A stretch of 14,854 nucleotides of DNA, taken from contig CAYFQB010000040.1 of the NCBI GenBank assembly GCA_964345225.1, positions 1-14,854 of the forward strand, written 5' to 3'. The notes below the pieces were generated by a model. The model had not been told where the DNA came from. It worked only from the letters and a program-made list of their open reading frames with translations, and did not search any database. The DNA is from CAYFQB01 sp964345225 (GTDB lineage Bacteria; Nitrospirota; Thermodesulfovibrionia; Thermodesulfovibrionales; UBA6898). Below, piece after piece: positions 5,444 to 13,849 of the stretch. Each line of letters opens with the position of its first letter. Position 1 is the first letter of the stretch. Position numbers and translations under genes: made by a program.

Positions 5444-7939
5444 ATGAAGTTAAAAATAAGTACAAAACTATTTTTTGGTTTAGGGACTATACTTGCCATA
5501 GTAATTGTAATGGCAGGTAGTTTCTATTGGACAATAAAAAATGTTGATCAAACAAAAACAGAAGCCCTTCAGCTATCAGAAATGAATGCGTTTTTTTCAG
5601 AAATAATGGTTGATCACTTAAAATGGATGGAGGGACTTTCATCAGGCCTGTTTATGGAAGGGAAAGAATTCAAGGGCAAACTTGATCCTTCTGAATGTAA
5701 TCTAGGCAAATGGATACTATCATTTAAACCCTATTCAAGCGATATAGAGAAACCATTTAAGGCTTTAGATGCACCTCACAGAAGACTTCATGAAACAGCA
5801 GAAAAAGTAGTTTCCGCTTATAAAAGAAACAACAAAGAAAACGCACATGCGATTTTCCTATCACAGACCATGCCTTCAGTTATTTCTGTTCAAGAAAATC
5901 TCAATGAAATGAAGGATATCCTGAAAAAAGATCTAGAGACAAAGGATAAACATCTACATGCTACTATTCAAAAAGCTAATACTCTGACCTTTGTATTTGC
6001 GATCTTCGTGCTATCTTTAGGTATTTTCGGAGGGACAATTTTTGTAAAAGGACTCAGCAATGGAATTACAAGGCCCATTGAGATAATGAAGAATTCAATG
6101 AAAAAAATATCAGATGGAGATCTCTCAGAAGAAATATCTGTTAAGGGCAGTGATGAGATTGTTCATATGGCTGAAGAATTTAATAAGGTAGTAAGAAACC
6201 TTAAGAATACAATATCCCATGTTATTAAATCTGCTCTCAATGTTACCATGTCTGCAAATAATGTAGTATCAAATGCAAATTCTCTTTCAAATTCTTCACA
6301 GGAAGAGGCATCTGCTATAGAAGAGACTACATCATCAATGGAAGAAATGGCATCAACAATATTGCAGGTCTCTAAGAATACTGAAACTCTTGCAACAAAT
6401 GCTGATGAAACATCAGCTACAATAAACGAGATGGCTGCTTCTATTGAACAGGTTGGAAAAAACGCTGAGTCAATGGCGGCATCAGTTGATGAGACCTCTG
6501 CAACAATAGAGCAGATGCTTACATCAATAGAGCAGACTGCAAAAAATACAGGATCAATGACCAACGCAGTTAGCGAAACATCTTTAATTGTTGAGAATCA
6601 GCTTTCATCTATTGAGCAGATTTCGAAAAATACAGATTCCTTAAAAAATATGGTTACAGAAACCTCAACCACCATTGAAGAGATGACAAGGACTGTCACG
6701 GGAGTTGCCGACAGGATTGATGGTGCTAATAAATTAAGCCAGAATGTTTATTTTGAAGCAGAAGAAGGTGGGAAAGCAATATACCAAAGTATAGAAAGCC
6801 TTCAGAATATAGGAAAAACAACAGAGAAGACCATGGAGATAATACAGAACCTGGGCAAACGCTCAAATGAGATAGGGTCAATAGTTGAAGTAATAGATGA
6901 GATTGCAGACCAGACAAATCTGCTTGCATTGAATGCAGCAATAGAGGCTGCAAGGGCAGGGGATGCCGGAAGAGGCTTCGCTGTGGTTGCAGAGGAGATA
7001 AGAAAACTCGCAGAGCGTTCTATGGAAGCCACAAAAGAGATCGCAGGAGTTATAAAGCAGGTTCAGGAAGAAACTGGCCAAGCTATAAAGGCAACAGAAG
7101 AAACATATCGGGAAGGCAAAGGTGGCATTACATTAGCAGAAAATAGCAAAAATGCATTTACAGAAATAATATCATCTATGAAAGAAAGTTCAGAAGTAAT
7201 ACAGGGCATAGCCAAGTCTGCATCCGAACTAAACAATGCAATAGATCAAGTAATGAAATATGTCGTAGATATGAATGAATCTACTGAAGAGGTTGCAGGT
7301 ACTGTTAATGCACAGGCAAATGACACTGGCAATATAAGGACTGCCCTCGAAAAAATGAATAAAATGGTTCAGACAGTTAATATATCGGTCAAAGAACAAT
7401 CCATTGGTGCCAATCAGATACGAGAGGCTTTAGAACGAATGAAGAATATTGTTCATGAGGTAGGACCTGCTATTGGAGAACAAGTTAGTGGAACCAAGCA
7501 GATAGTTGAATCAATTGAGATAATACATAAAATGACACAAGATGTTGCTAATGCATCAGCAGAGCAAAAAATTGGAGGTGAGACTGTTGTAACAGCTATG
7601 GAGGGAATGGGTAATATCGCAACGGATAACCTCAACCTTTCACAGAAACTGACTGAGATATCCAATGAAACACTCTTTCAGATGGAAAACCTTCAGTATG
7701 TCATAAGTAATTTCAGAATACACTCAAATGGCGTTAAAAGATGCTGGGATATACTTAACTGTCCAACTGCTTCAAGGCAAAAATGTCCTGCACATAATTC
7801 TCCAGAAGACCGTTGCTGGCTTATCTCAGGCACATGGTGTAAAGGTGCACAGCAGGGTGATGCACGGGCAAAATTGCGTAACTGCATGACATGCAAGGCA
7901 TTCATGGTTATCCAGGGAGTAGATGACAAAGAAAACTAA
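5444..7939 (+). CDS. methyl-accepting chemotaxis protein with CZB-like sensor and two-CW tail
   Basis: This 831-residue receptor has TM1 at about 9-30 and TM2 at about 180-202. Between them is an extracytoplasmic domain with CZB-type zinc ligands: H58 in DHLKW, C85 in CNLGKW, and H112/H116 in PHRRLH. HAMP spans about 203-256. A very long coiled-coil hairpin runs to about residue 757, with the conserved tip around residues 485-520 (DQTNLLALNAAIEAARAG). Both arms carry 28-residue repeats (294-405 and 623-706), which account for the unusual length. A seven-cysteine two-CW module (C767-C817) caps the cytoplasmic C-terminus. There is no CheR-docking pentapeptide. AGGAGG at 5433-5438 sets the start. 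It is the only receptor gene in the window, encoded between the two-CW gene and the HEAT gene, and is the obvious partner of the CheA/CheW pair. Confidence 0.95.
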   Translation: MKLKISTKLFFGLGTILAIVIVMAGSFYWTIKNVDQTKTEALQLSEMNAFFSEIMVDHLKWMEGLSSGLFMEGKEFKGKLDPSECNLGKWILSFKPYSSDIEKPFKALDAPHRRLHETAEKVVSAYKRNNKENAHAIFLSQTMPSVISVQENLNEMKDILKKDLETKDKHLHATIQKANTLTFVFAIFVLSLGIFGGTIFVKGLSNGITRPIEIMKNSMKKISDGDLSEEISVKGSDEIVHMAEEFNKVVRNLKNTISHVIKSALNVTMSANNVVSNANSLSNSSQEEASAIEETTSSMEEMASTILQVSKNTETLATNADETSATINEMAASIEQVGKNAESMAASVDETSATIEQMLTSIEQTAKNTGSMTNAVSETSLIVENQLSSIEQISKNTDSLKNMVTETSTTIEEMTRTVTGVADRIDGANKLSQNVYFEAEEGGKAIYQSIESLQNIGKTTEKTMEIIQNLGKRSNEIGSIVEVIDEIADQTNLLALNAAIEAARAGDAGRGFAVVAEEIRKLAERSMEATKEIAGVIKQVQEETGQAIKATEETYREGKGGITLAENSKNAFTEIISSMKESSEVIQGIAKSASELNNAIDQVMKYVVDMNESTEEVAGTVNAQANDTGNIRTALEKMNKMVQTVNISVKEQSIGANQIREALERMKNIVHEVGPAIGEQVSGTKQIVESIEIIHKMTQDVANASAEQKIGGETVVTAMEGMGNIATDNLNLSQKLTEISNETLFQMENLQYVISNFRIHSNGVKRCWDILNCPTASRQKCPAHNSPEDRCWLISGTWCKGAQQGDARAKLRNCMTCKAFMVIQGVDDKEN
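6323..6658 (+). repeat. four 28-residue (84-bp) repeats in the receptor N-terminal arm
   Basis: Residues 294-405 of the receptor divide into four 28-residue units starting at E294, E322, E350 and E378. They share the pattern ET[TS]xx(I/M)(E/N)(E/Q)M at the start and (I/V)(G/S/A)KN(T/A)(E/D/G)(S/T)(L/M) in the middle. A degenerate fifth unit begins at E406 (ETSTTIEEM). 28 residues is exactly four heptads, so the coiled-coil register is kept. Confidence 0.8.
7310..7561 (+). repeat. three 28-residue repeats in the receptor C-terminal arm
   Basis: Residues 623-706 split into three 28-residue units starting at A623, E651 and E679, with a partial unit from E707. Shared features are (A/E)Q at the start, a G/T/N turn with Q-I or N-I, and a hydrophobic i, i+3/i+4 pattern. 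They lie at roughly mirrored distance from the hairpin tip relative to the N-arm repeats, and so probably pack against them. Confidence 0.65.
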
Positions 7940-7960
7940 TTAAAAATTGGATATAATAAT

Positions 7961-9097
7961 ATGACAAAAGAACTTCTTGAACTTTTAGAAGGGCTAAGAA
8001 GTAAGGATTGGTGGAACAGGTATAAAGTTACTACCGAATTAATTAAGCATCCTGAAGAAGAATATATAGACTTTCTTGAAAATGCCCTTAGAAACAATGA
8101 GGATGCTAACATCAGAAATGCTGCAATAGAAATCTATAAGGCCCTTGGCTCAAGAGCCTTTCCATCTATCTTTTCACTGATAAAAGATGATGATCATGAA
8201 GTCCGCCTTTTCAGTGTCAATATACTTGGTCAAATAGGTAATAAAGAGGTAATGCCTCACCTTTTTAGAACTATTAATGATCCTGATGAAAACGTAAGGG
8301 TTGCTTCTGCCGAGGCTTTGGGCATGATAGGTGATGAAAGTGCATTGCACGCATTAAAAAAGACATTAGATGATGAGCTATGGGTTGCTATGGCAGGTTT
8401 ACAGGCCATAGGTGAAATTGGAGGAGAGGAAGCATTGAGTATAATTTATGATTGCCTTGAAAAAGAAGAATATCAGGATTTTGCAATTACTGCAATTGCA
8501 AAGGCTGGAAATAAGCATTCAATAAAATATCTAACCAAGTTTTTAGATAAAACCGACCATGTATTTAATAAGGAATTGGCGTTAGAAGCTATTGTCAAAA
8601 TAGCTGAGAGAGAAAGAGTCCGACTAAGACCTGAAAATTTCAGAAATTTTATTCCTATTATAATAGAAACACTTAACTCTCCAGACTTTGAAATGAAAAA
8701 ATCTGCTTTTATCGCATTATGCTGGTCAGAGGATATCAATGGACTACCCTATTTTATTGAGGCAATCAAGGACAATGAACTTCAGGAATATGCAATAGAC
8801 GGACTCTTGAGCATTGGAAGAAAAGCAGCGCCCGCAATAGTCGAATCTTTGAAGAATTCTGATGGCAACCACAGGAAAATACTTGCAAAGGTACTGTCTA
8901 TGCTAGGAGAAAATGAAGCACTCTTAGAGTTTAAAAAAGACGAAAATCCCGAAGTGCGTGTAGAGGTTGCTCTTGCGCTCGGTTCAGTCAAGTCAGCCAC
9001 ATATGTCCGGGCATTATTAAAGATGCTATCAGACCCTTATGAAGAAGTACGATTGGCTGCCCGCAAAAGTCTTGACAATATTAATAAAAGAGAATAG
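7961..9097 (+). CDS. HEAT-repeat (PBS-lyase-like) scaffold protein
   Basis: This 378-residue, probably cytoplasmic protein is built almost wholly of about ten to twelve HEAT-like helical pairs of roughly 30 residues. Clear units include the stretches around DDDHEVRLFSVNILGQIG, DPDENVRVASAEALGMIG and DENPEVRVEVALALGSV, each with the typical D-x-x-x-V-R ... A-L-G-x-(I/L)-G pattern. No catalytic motif or membrane segment is visible. Such repeats serve as protein-binding scaffolds. HEAT/PBS-lyase proteins are known from some other chemosensory clusters, which fits a role in array assembly or output, but the partner is unknown. It starts 21 bp after the receptor with a poor ribosome site (only GGAT) and ends 5 bp before cheR, so it is co-transcribed. 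Confidence 0.85.
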   Translation: MTKELLELLEGLRSKDWWNRYKVTTELIKHPEEEYIDFLENALRNNEDANIRNAAIEIYKALGSRAFPSIFSLIKDDDHEVRLFSVNILGQIGNKEVMPHLFRTINDPDENVRVASAEALGMIGDESALHALKKTLDDELWVAMAGLQAIGEIGGEEALSIIYDCLEKEEYQDFAITAIAKAGNKHSIKYLTKFLDKTDHVFNKELALEAIVKIAERERVRLRPENFRNFIPIIIETLNSPDFEMKKSAFIALCWSEDINGLPYFIEAIKDNELQEYAIDGLLSIGRKAAPAIVESLKNSDGNHRKILAKVLSMLGENEALLEFKKDENPEVRVEVALALGSVKSATYVRALLKMLSDPYEEVRLAARKSLDNINKRE

Positions 9098-9102
9098 AAA
9101 TA

Positions 9103-9963
9103 ATGACAGAACATATCAAAGATGGCTTAATGTCTGATGAGGAGTTCCAATTACTAAAAGATCTGGTTAATAGAAAATTCGGAATACTGGTAAAAGGAGA
9201 TAAGAGATTAACGTTTCATACTAGGATATCGCACAGGCTAAGCATTCTTGGTCTCACTTCATACCGGGACTATTACAACTTCGTTATTGCGGATTCCACG
9301 GATGAAGAGTTATATACCATTGCATCTCAAATAACAAATAACGAAACCTATTTTTTCAGAGAAAAGAATCAACTTGATGCCTTTTCTGAAATTCTGAAAA
9401 ATATAAAAAAAGTGAGGCAGGAAAAAAATCAAAATAAATTAAGGATTTTGTCGCTTGCCTGTTCAACCGGTGAAGAGCCATATACCTTAAATATCATTAT
9501 TCAGGAAAATGGACTCTTCGTATGGAACTGGGATATTGAAATAACAGGCATTGATATAGATAAAAACGCAATCAAAAAAGCTCAGGATGCCTGCTATACA
9601 AAAAATTCGTTCAGGTCCATGAATGGTAATATGAACTTTGTAAAGAGATATTTTTCGGTTCGTGGAGACCGTTATTCTTTAAGGAATCCCTATAAAAATA
9701 ATGTTAATTTCAGACAAGGCAATATACTTGATAATAATACCTTTGCTGATTTGAATAATACAGACGTTATTTTCTGTCGAAATGTCCTTATCTACATGAG
9801 TGAAGATGCAATTAAAAAGATAGTTTTAAATATGTACAACTCCCTTTCGGATGAAGGGTTTCTCTTTTTAGGCTCTGCTGAAAGTCTTATACAAAAAACA
9901 GATCTTTTTTTCCCTGAATATACTAACGGCATAATCGTTTACAGGAAAAATGTCAAAAATTAG
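9103..9963 (+). CDS. cheR: chemotaxis protein methyltransferase CheR
   Basis: This 286-residue protein is of normal length. The N-terminal helical domain (about 10-85) ends in the conserved TNNETYFFRE. The SAM-binding fold has motif I ACSTGEEPYT (119-128), the acidic GIDID (149-153) and the late motif DVIFCRNVLIYM (221-232). It methylates glutamates of the receptor using S-adenosylmethionine. No pentapeptide tether is present on the receptor in this operon, so docking would be tether-independent. It has a poor ribosome site, starts 5 bp after the HEAT gene, and overlaps cheB by 14 bp. Confidence 0.96.
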   Translation: MTEHIKDGLMSDEEFQLLKDLVNRKFGILVKGDKRLTFHTRISHRLSILGLTSYRDYYNFVIADSTDEELYTIASQITNNETYFFREKNQLDAFSEILKNIKKVRQEKNQNKLRILSLACSTGEEPYTLNIIIQENGLFVWNWDIEITGIDIDKNAIKKAQDACYTKNSFRSMNGNMNFVKRYFSVRGDRYSLRNPYKNNVNFRQGNILDNNTFADLNNTDVIFCRNVLIYMSEDAIKKIVLNMYNSLSDEGFLFLGSAESLIQKTDLFFPEYTNGIIVYRKNVKN

Positions 9964-11035
9964 GGTTCTTATCGTTGATGATTCTACATTTGTCCGTAAA
10001 GCGCTCTACAGAATTTTTGAATCAGAGCGTTCGATAGAGGTAGCAGGTGATGCAAAAGATGGTAGAGAAGCAATAGAAAAAGTCTTCGCTTTAAACCCTG
10101 ATGTCATAACACTCGACGTCATGATGCCCGGGATGGATGGCATCGAAACCCTCAAGATTATAATGGAGAAGAAACCCACTCCTGTGCTAATGCTTTCACA
10201 GTTTACCCGTGATGGTGCTGAACTTACATTAAACGCCCTCGAATTTGGTGCAATGGATTTTATTGATAAGTCGACAACTGGGCTGATGGATTTCTCCGGA
10301 CTCTCAAAAGAGATAATTTCTAAAATTAAGGCAATAGCAGGCAGCAAACCATTAAAGATTACCCCTTCATCAATGGAATCTGATACATATAAAGGTAAAG
10401 GAATTATCGATGTGGTTGCTATTGCCACATCAACAGGAGGCCCTCCTGCACTTCAAATGCTTTTGCCAAAATTTCCAAAAGAAATCAGCTTTGCGATCCT
10501 TATAGTTCAACATATGCCACACGGTTTTACAGGGTTGCTTGCTAAAAGACTTGATACTATGTGCAATATACTTGTTAAGGAAGCCGAAGATGGCGATAAA
10601 ATAGAACCAGGTGTTGCCCTCGTTGCACCGTCAGGCCTTCACATGACAGTTAAGAGAGTTCGGGGTTCGGGTAATCCCCTCCATCCCACATCTAATAAAT
10701 TGGAGAAGAGTTTGATTAATAAAGGCATTAAGGAGGGATTAGTTAAACTTGATGTCGAGCCTTTGGATGTAATACACAAACCATCCGCTGATGTGCTTTT
10801 TACATCTGTAGCAAAAAATTATGGAAACCGCTCCTTAGGCTTAATACTTACAGGAATGGGTTCTGACGGCGTAAAAGGGATGAAGGCTATAAAAGAAAAA
10901 GGTGGGATAACATTAGCTCAGGACAAGGCAACATCCACCATCTACGGGATGCCAAAAGTTGCAATAGAAAATGGGGTTGTCGATAAGATAATGCCTATAA
11001 CATCTCTAGCAGAAGAGATACTGAAAAGAGCTTAA
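9950..11035 (+). CDS. cheB: protein-glutamate methylesterase/deamidase CheB
   Basis: This 361-residue protein has an N-terminal receiver (1-125) with D10/D11, phospho-acceptor D56, S83 and K107. The methylesterase domain has the catalytic triad S161 (ATSTGGP), H188 (VQHMPHGF) and D306 (GMGSDG). It removes methyl groups added by CheR and can deamidate receptor glutamines. H188 and D306 are 118 residues apart, against about 96 in E. coli CheB. The extra roughly 22 residues fall at about 238-264, a lysine- and glycine-rich segment between the HMTV strand and the PSADVLF helix. It is the last gene of the operon, and its start overlaps the cheR end by 14 bp. Confidence 0.96.
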   Translation: MSKIRVLIVDDSTFVRKALYRIFESERSIEVAGDAKDGREAIEKVFALNPDVITLDVMMPGMDGIETLKIIMEKKPTPVLMLSQFTRDGAELTLNALEFGAMDFIDKSTTGLMDFSGLSKEIISKIKAIAGSKPLKITPSSMESDTYKGKGIIDVVAIATSTGGPPALQMLLPKFPKEISFAILIVQHMPHGFTGLLAKRLDTMCNILVKEAEDGDKIEPGVALVAPSGLHMTVKRVRGSGNPLHPTSNKLEKSLINKGIKEGLVKLDVEPLDVIHKPSADVLFTSVAKNYGNRSLGLILTGMGSDGVKGMKAIKEKGGITLAQDKATSTIYGMPKVAIENGVVDKIMPITSLAEEILKRA

Positions 11036-11052
11036 CCAAGATAAATTCATTA

Positions 11053-11093
11053 ACCAAATCCCAAACTCCAATCATATATGGCTATTATTTGGT
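11053..11093. terminator. weak hairpin between convergent genes
   Basis: ACCAAAT (11053-11059) pairs with ATTTGGT (11087-11093) across a 27-base loop in the 90-bp gap between cheB and the convergent kinase gene. There is no clean T-tract on either strand, so it is at best a weak bidirectional terminator. Confidence 0.25.
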
Positions 11094-11125
11094 CATCGGC
11101 AAATTAACTTAACCAAGAGCCAACT

Positions 11126-13849
11126 TTATATCCTAAAATTCAACAGAACAATTGTGCCTTCACCCTCATTGCTTATTATTTCAATATTCCCTCCATGGTC
11201 CTCAACAATCTTTTTGCAGATTGGAAGGCCAAGTCCTGTCCCTTCTTTCTTTGTAGTAAAAAACGGGTCAAATATCTTCTCAAGAATTTCTTTTTCAATA
11301 CCGGTCCCGTCATCCTTTATAGTTATTACTAAAGTTTTATAATCTTTTTTATGAGCAGTAATATCTATCTTTTTACACCCACTGCTGACAGCATTATCCA
11401 TGATATTAAGAAAAACTTGAGTTAGTTTATCCATATCTCCCCTGATAATAGCTGAAGGCTGAATCATCAGATTTAAGGCTATATCATCTTTTTTGCTGTT
11501 AATAAACCGCCTTATTTTTTCCAATATAATATTCAAATCTGTCTCAACAATATTCAGCTTTGATGGTCTGCTGTAAAGAAGCAGTTCCTCGATAATGTTC
11601 TTCAACCGAAAAATCTCTTTAAACATAGCATGTAAAAGGGCCTGATGCTGTTCAGATTGGACTTCCCGCTCCAGGATCTGCACTATAGATGATATGCCAA
11701 AAAGCGGATTTCTTATTTCATGGGCAACACCTGCCATAACCTTCCCTAAAGCTTCAAAATGCTGTTTTGCCCTTAGTTCTGATTGAAGTTTTTTTATCTC
11801 TGTCAAATCTCTAAATAATACAATAATCCCGCTCTTATTACGCAATGAGTCATAAAGTGGAGAATTGGTATATCCAACAGGAATTCTTTTACCATCTGAA
11901 AGTGTTATGTCTATTTCACTGGCAGGACCAAGTTCAGGTAAAAACATGACTTTTATATCAGGATAAATATCAGAAATTTTTTTGCCAATAACATCATGAA
12001 TATTTATCTTTAAAATTTCTGCTCCTGCCTGATTTATTTTTAAAACAAGTCCTTCGTTATCAGAAACTATTATGCCACTGCTTATATCACTAAAAATTGC
12101 ATCCGAAAACTCTTTCTCTTCTGTTAGTTCTCTATAAAGCTTTGCAGTCTGTATAGCAGCGGCTGACTGGCTTGCAAAGAGCGAGACGATAGCCTTTTCA
12201 GAGTCATTCATGAAAAAATCTTTTGTCTTGAATAAAGTAAAACAGCCACATATAGTTCCTTTGAAATTCAAGGGAACCGCTGCTGCATACAAAAAGCCAT
12301 TCTTTTCTATAACATCACCGAGACATGCAGCATCCTCAACCTTTATTGTTTCGTAAGGCTTATCTTCTTTTATTGCCCTTCCGATAAAACTCTCATCTAT
12401 ATAAAGCGTTTCTGGTATAATCTCTTTTTCAATATTATATGCACTACCACGATATAATCCTTCATCTCCTCCTTTGAGCCAGATTATTGCTGCATCCATA
12501 TTAGTAAATATCGCAATATTCGATACAATAGATTCTATAAGCAAATGCATGTCTAAACTCTGAATTGTCTCAACTGATATATCATGAAGTCTTACAAGTC
12601 TGCTTATATCTTCTTTCTTACTATCGATAAGCCTCTGGTTTTCTATGGCAGACACTATCTCAGAAGCAATAATTTCAAGCGAATGCAGCAAAGACCTCGT
12701 TATCTCTTCGCTGCTGCCAGCTATCAAAATACCCAGGACAGGGAATGCAGCACAGTGAAGACAGCCATAAATCTTTTCCTTTCCAGCCACTGCGTTAGGG
12801 CTCCTGCAGAGGGTATTATTTGTCAGCCAGCATCTTTCATCAGTGCTATTATATGCAGGACAATCTTCAAGTATGCATAGATTAATCTCCCAGCATCTTT
12901 TCCTTCGATGAGAAAGTAGCGGAATAATGACAACATCAGTGTGTACACCTGATATGCCAATATCTGCTGCATTTTTTACCACAGATCTTGCTTCCCTGAA
13001 TACCTTTGCAAATTGATGATCACCTGCAAGTGCTATTCCCATTGAATATGTACTAATATTGATATCCTTTATAAACTCTTGCGAGAAAACACCTTTCTCT
13101 TTGTCTGCAAGGCAAAGTGCTGAATATCCGTTGACCGTCAATTCTCCGATGGCCTGTAAAAACTGCTCAATAATCTCCTCCAGTGTGAGATTACCTTTGA
13201 ATACCGCAATTGACTGTTCAGTAATTACCCTGAGTTCTTTTGTTTTCTGCATGACTATCTCTTCTAAATTCATATGTGAGTTTTCCAAGCTTTCTGCCAT
13301 CTGATTAAAACAAGATGCAAGTTTGCCGATTTCATCGTCACTTTTTATTTCTATTCTATGGTCAAGTCCGCCAGCTTTCAGGATTTCAGCCCCTTCATTC
13401 AAAACATTGATGGGTTTCAATATTATCTTCCTCATTATAACTATAAGGAATATTTCACTAGTTAACCCTAAAAATAAAGCAAAAAATAAAAGCCGTTTTG
13501 CTGTTTCATTAACTTCGTCCTGTGCCTGTTTCATTGAAGTTTTTATAATAATCATACCCCTTGTCTTATCTTCAGGGCTATGACATCTATAGCACTTTTT
13601 ATCATTTTTTAGGGGTATATAGAAAACAATGTCACTATCAGATTTTATGTGTGTTTTCGTCTGGCCAGAGAATATTTCTTCAGGCACAGTAATATCAGTT
13701 TTGAATGCAGGCAATCCATTTACTCCCGCAATCCCAACCTTTATTCCTTCGGTCTTGTTAAATATCTTAATATGCTCTATAGTTTTTTTGGGGTCATTTT
13801 CAAGCATTGTTAATTTGAGAGTTTCTGTAATTGTATCAGCAGTTTTCAA
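11126..13849 (-). CDS. multi-domain sensor histidine kinase: haem-c sensor, HAMP, two-CW-containing GAF, GAF, PAS
   Basis: This is 907 residues from a TTG start; see the separate entry for the probable longer N-terminus. Numbered from that TTG: a periplasmic sensor domain with CYRCH (86-90, a c-type haem motif) in a context like that of haem-binding PAS/DUF3365-type sensors; a TM at about 119-139; HAMP to about 195; a first GAF (about 205-400) carrying an inserted seven-cysteine module (C319, C325, C330, C340, C348, C363, C366); a second GAF (about 435-570); PAS (about 580-685); HisKA with H710 in AHEIRNP; and HATPase with N box FLNIMDNAV, G1 DDGTGIE, FDPFFTTK and G2 GTGLGLP. The core is of the NtrB/AtoS type that usually pairs with sigma-54 regulators. 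No regulator is adjacent on its strand, so the regulator at 685-2001 is a plausible partner (inference). Confidence 0.93.
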   Translation of the reverse strand: MKTADTITETLKLTMLENDPKKTIEHIKIFNKTEGIKVGIAGVNGLPAFKTDITVPEEIFSGQTKTHIKSDSDIVFYIPLKNDKKCYRCHSPEDKTRGMIIIKTSMKQAQDEVNETAKRLLFFALFLGLTSEIFLIVIMRKIILKPINVLNEGAEILKAGGLDHRIEIKSDDEIGKLASCFNQMAESLENSHMNLEEIVMQKTKELRVITEQSIAVFKGNLTLEEIIEQFLQAIGELTVNGYSALCLADKEKGVFSQEFIKDINISTYSMGIALAGDHQFAKVFREARSVVKNAADIGISGVHTDVVIIPLLSHRRKRCWEINLCILEDCPAYNSTDERCWLTNNTLCRSPNAVAGKEKIYGCLHCAAFPVLGILIAGSSEEITRSLLHSLEIIASEIVSAIENQRLIDSKKEDISRLVRLHDISVETIQSLDMHLLIESIVSNIAIFTNMDAAIIWLKGGDEGLYRGSAYNIEKEIIPETLYIDESFIGRAIKEDKPYETIKVEDAACLGDVIEKNGFLYAAAVPLNFKGTICGCFTLFKTKDFFMNDSEKAIVSLFASQSAAAIQTAKLYRELTEEKEFSDAIFSDISSGIIVSDNEGLVLKINQAGAEILKINIHDVIGKKISDIYPDIKVMFLPELGPASEIDITLSDGKRIPVGYTNSPLYDSLRNKSGIIVLFRDLTEIKKLQSELRAKQHFEALGKVMAGVAHEIRNPLFGISSIVQILEREVQSEQHQALLHAMFKEIFRLKNIIEELLLYSRPSKLNIVETDLNIILEKIRRFINSKKDDIALNLMIQPSAIIRGDMDKLTQVFLNIMDNAVSSGCKKIDITAHKKDYKTLVITIKDDGTGIEKEILEKIFDPFFTTKKEGTGLGLPICKKIVEDHGGNIEIISNEGEGTIVLLNFRI

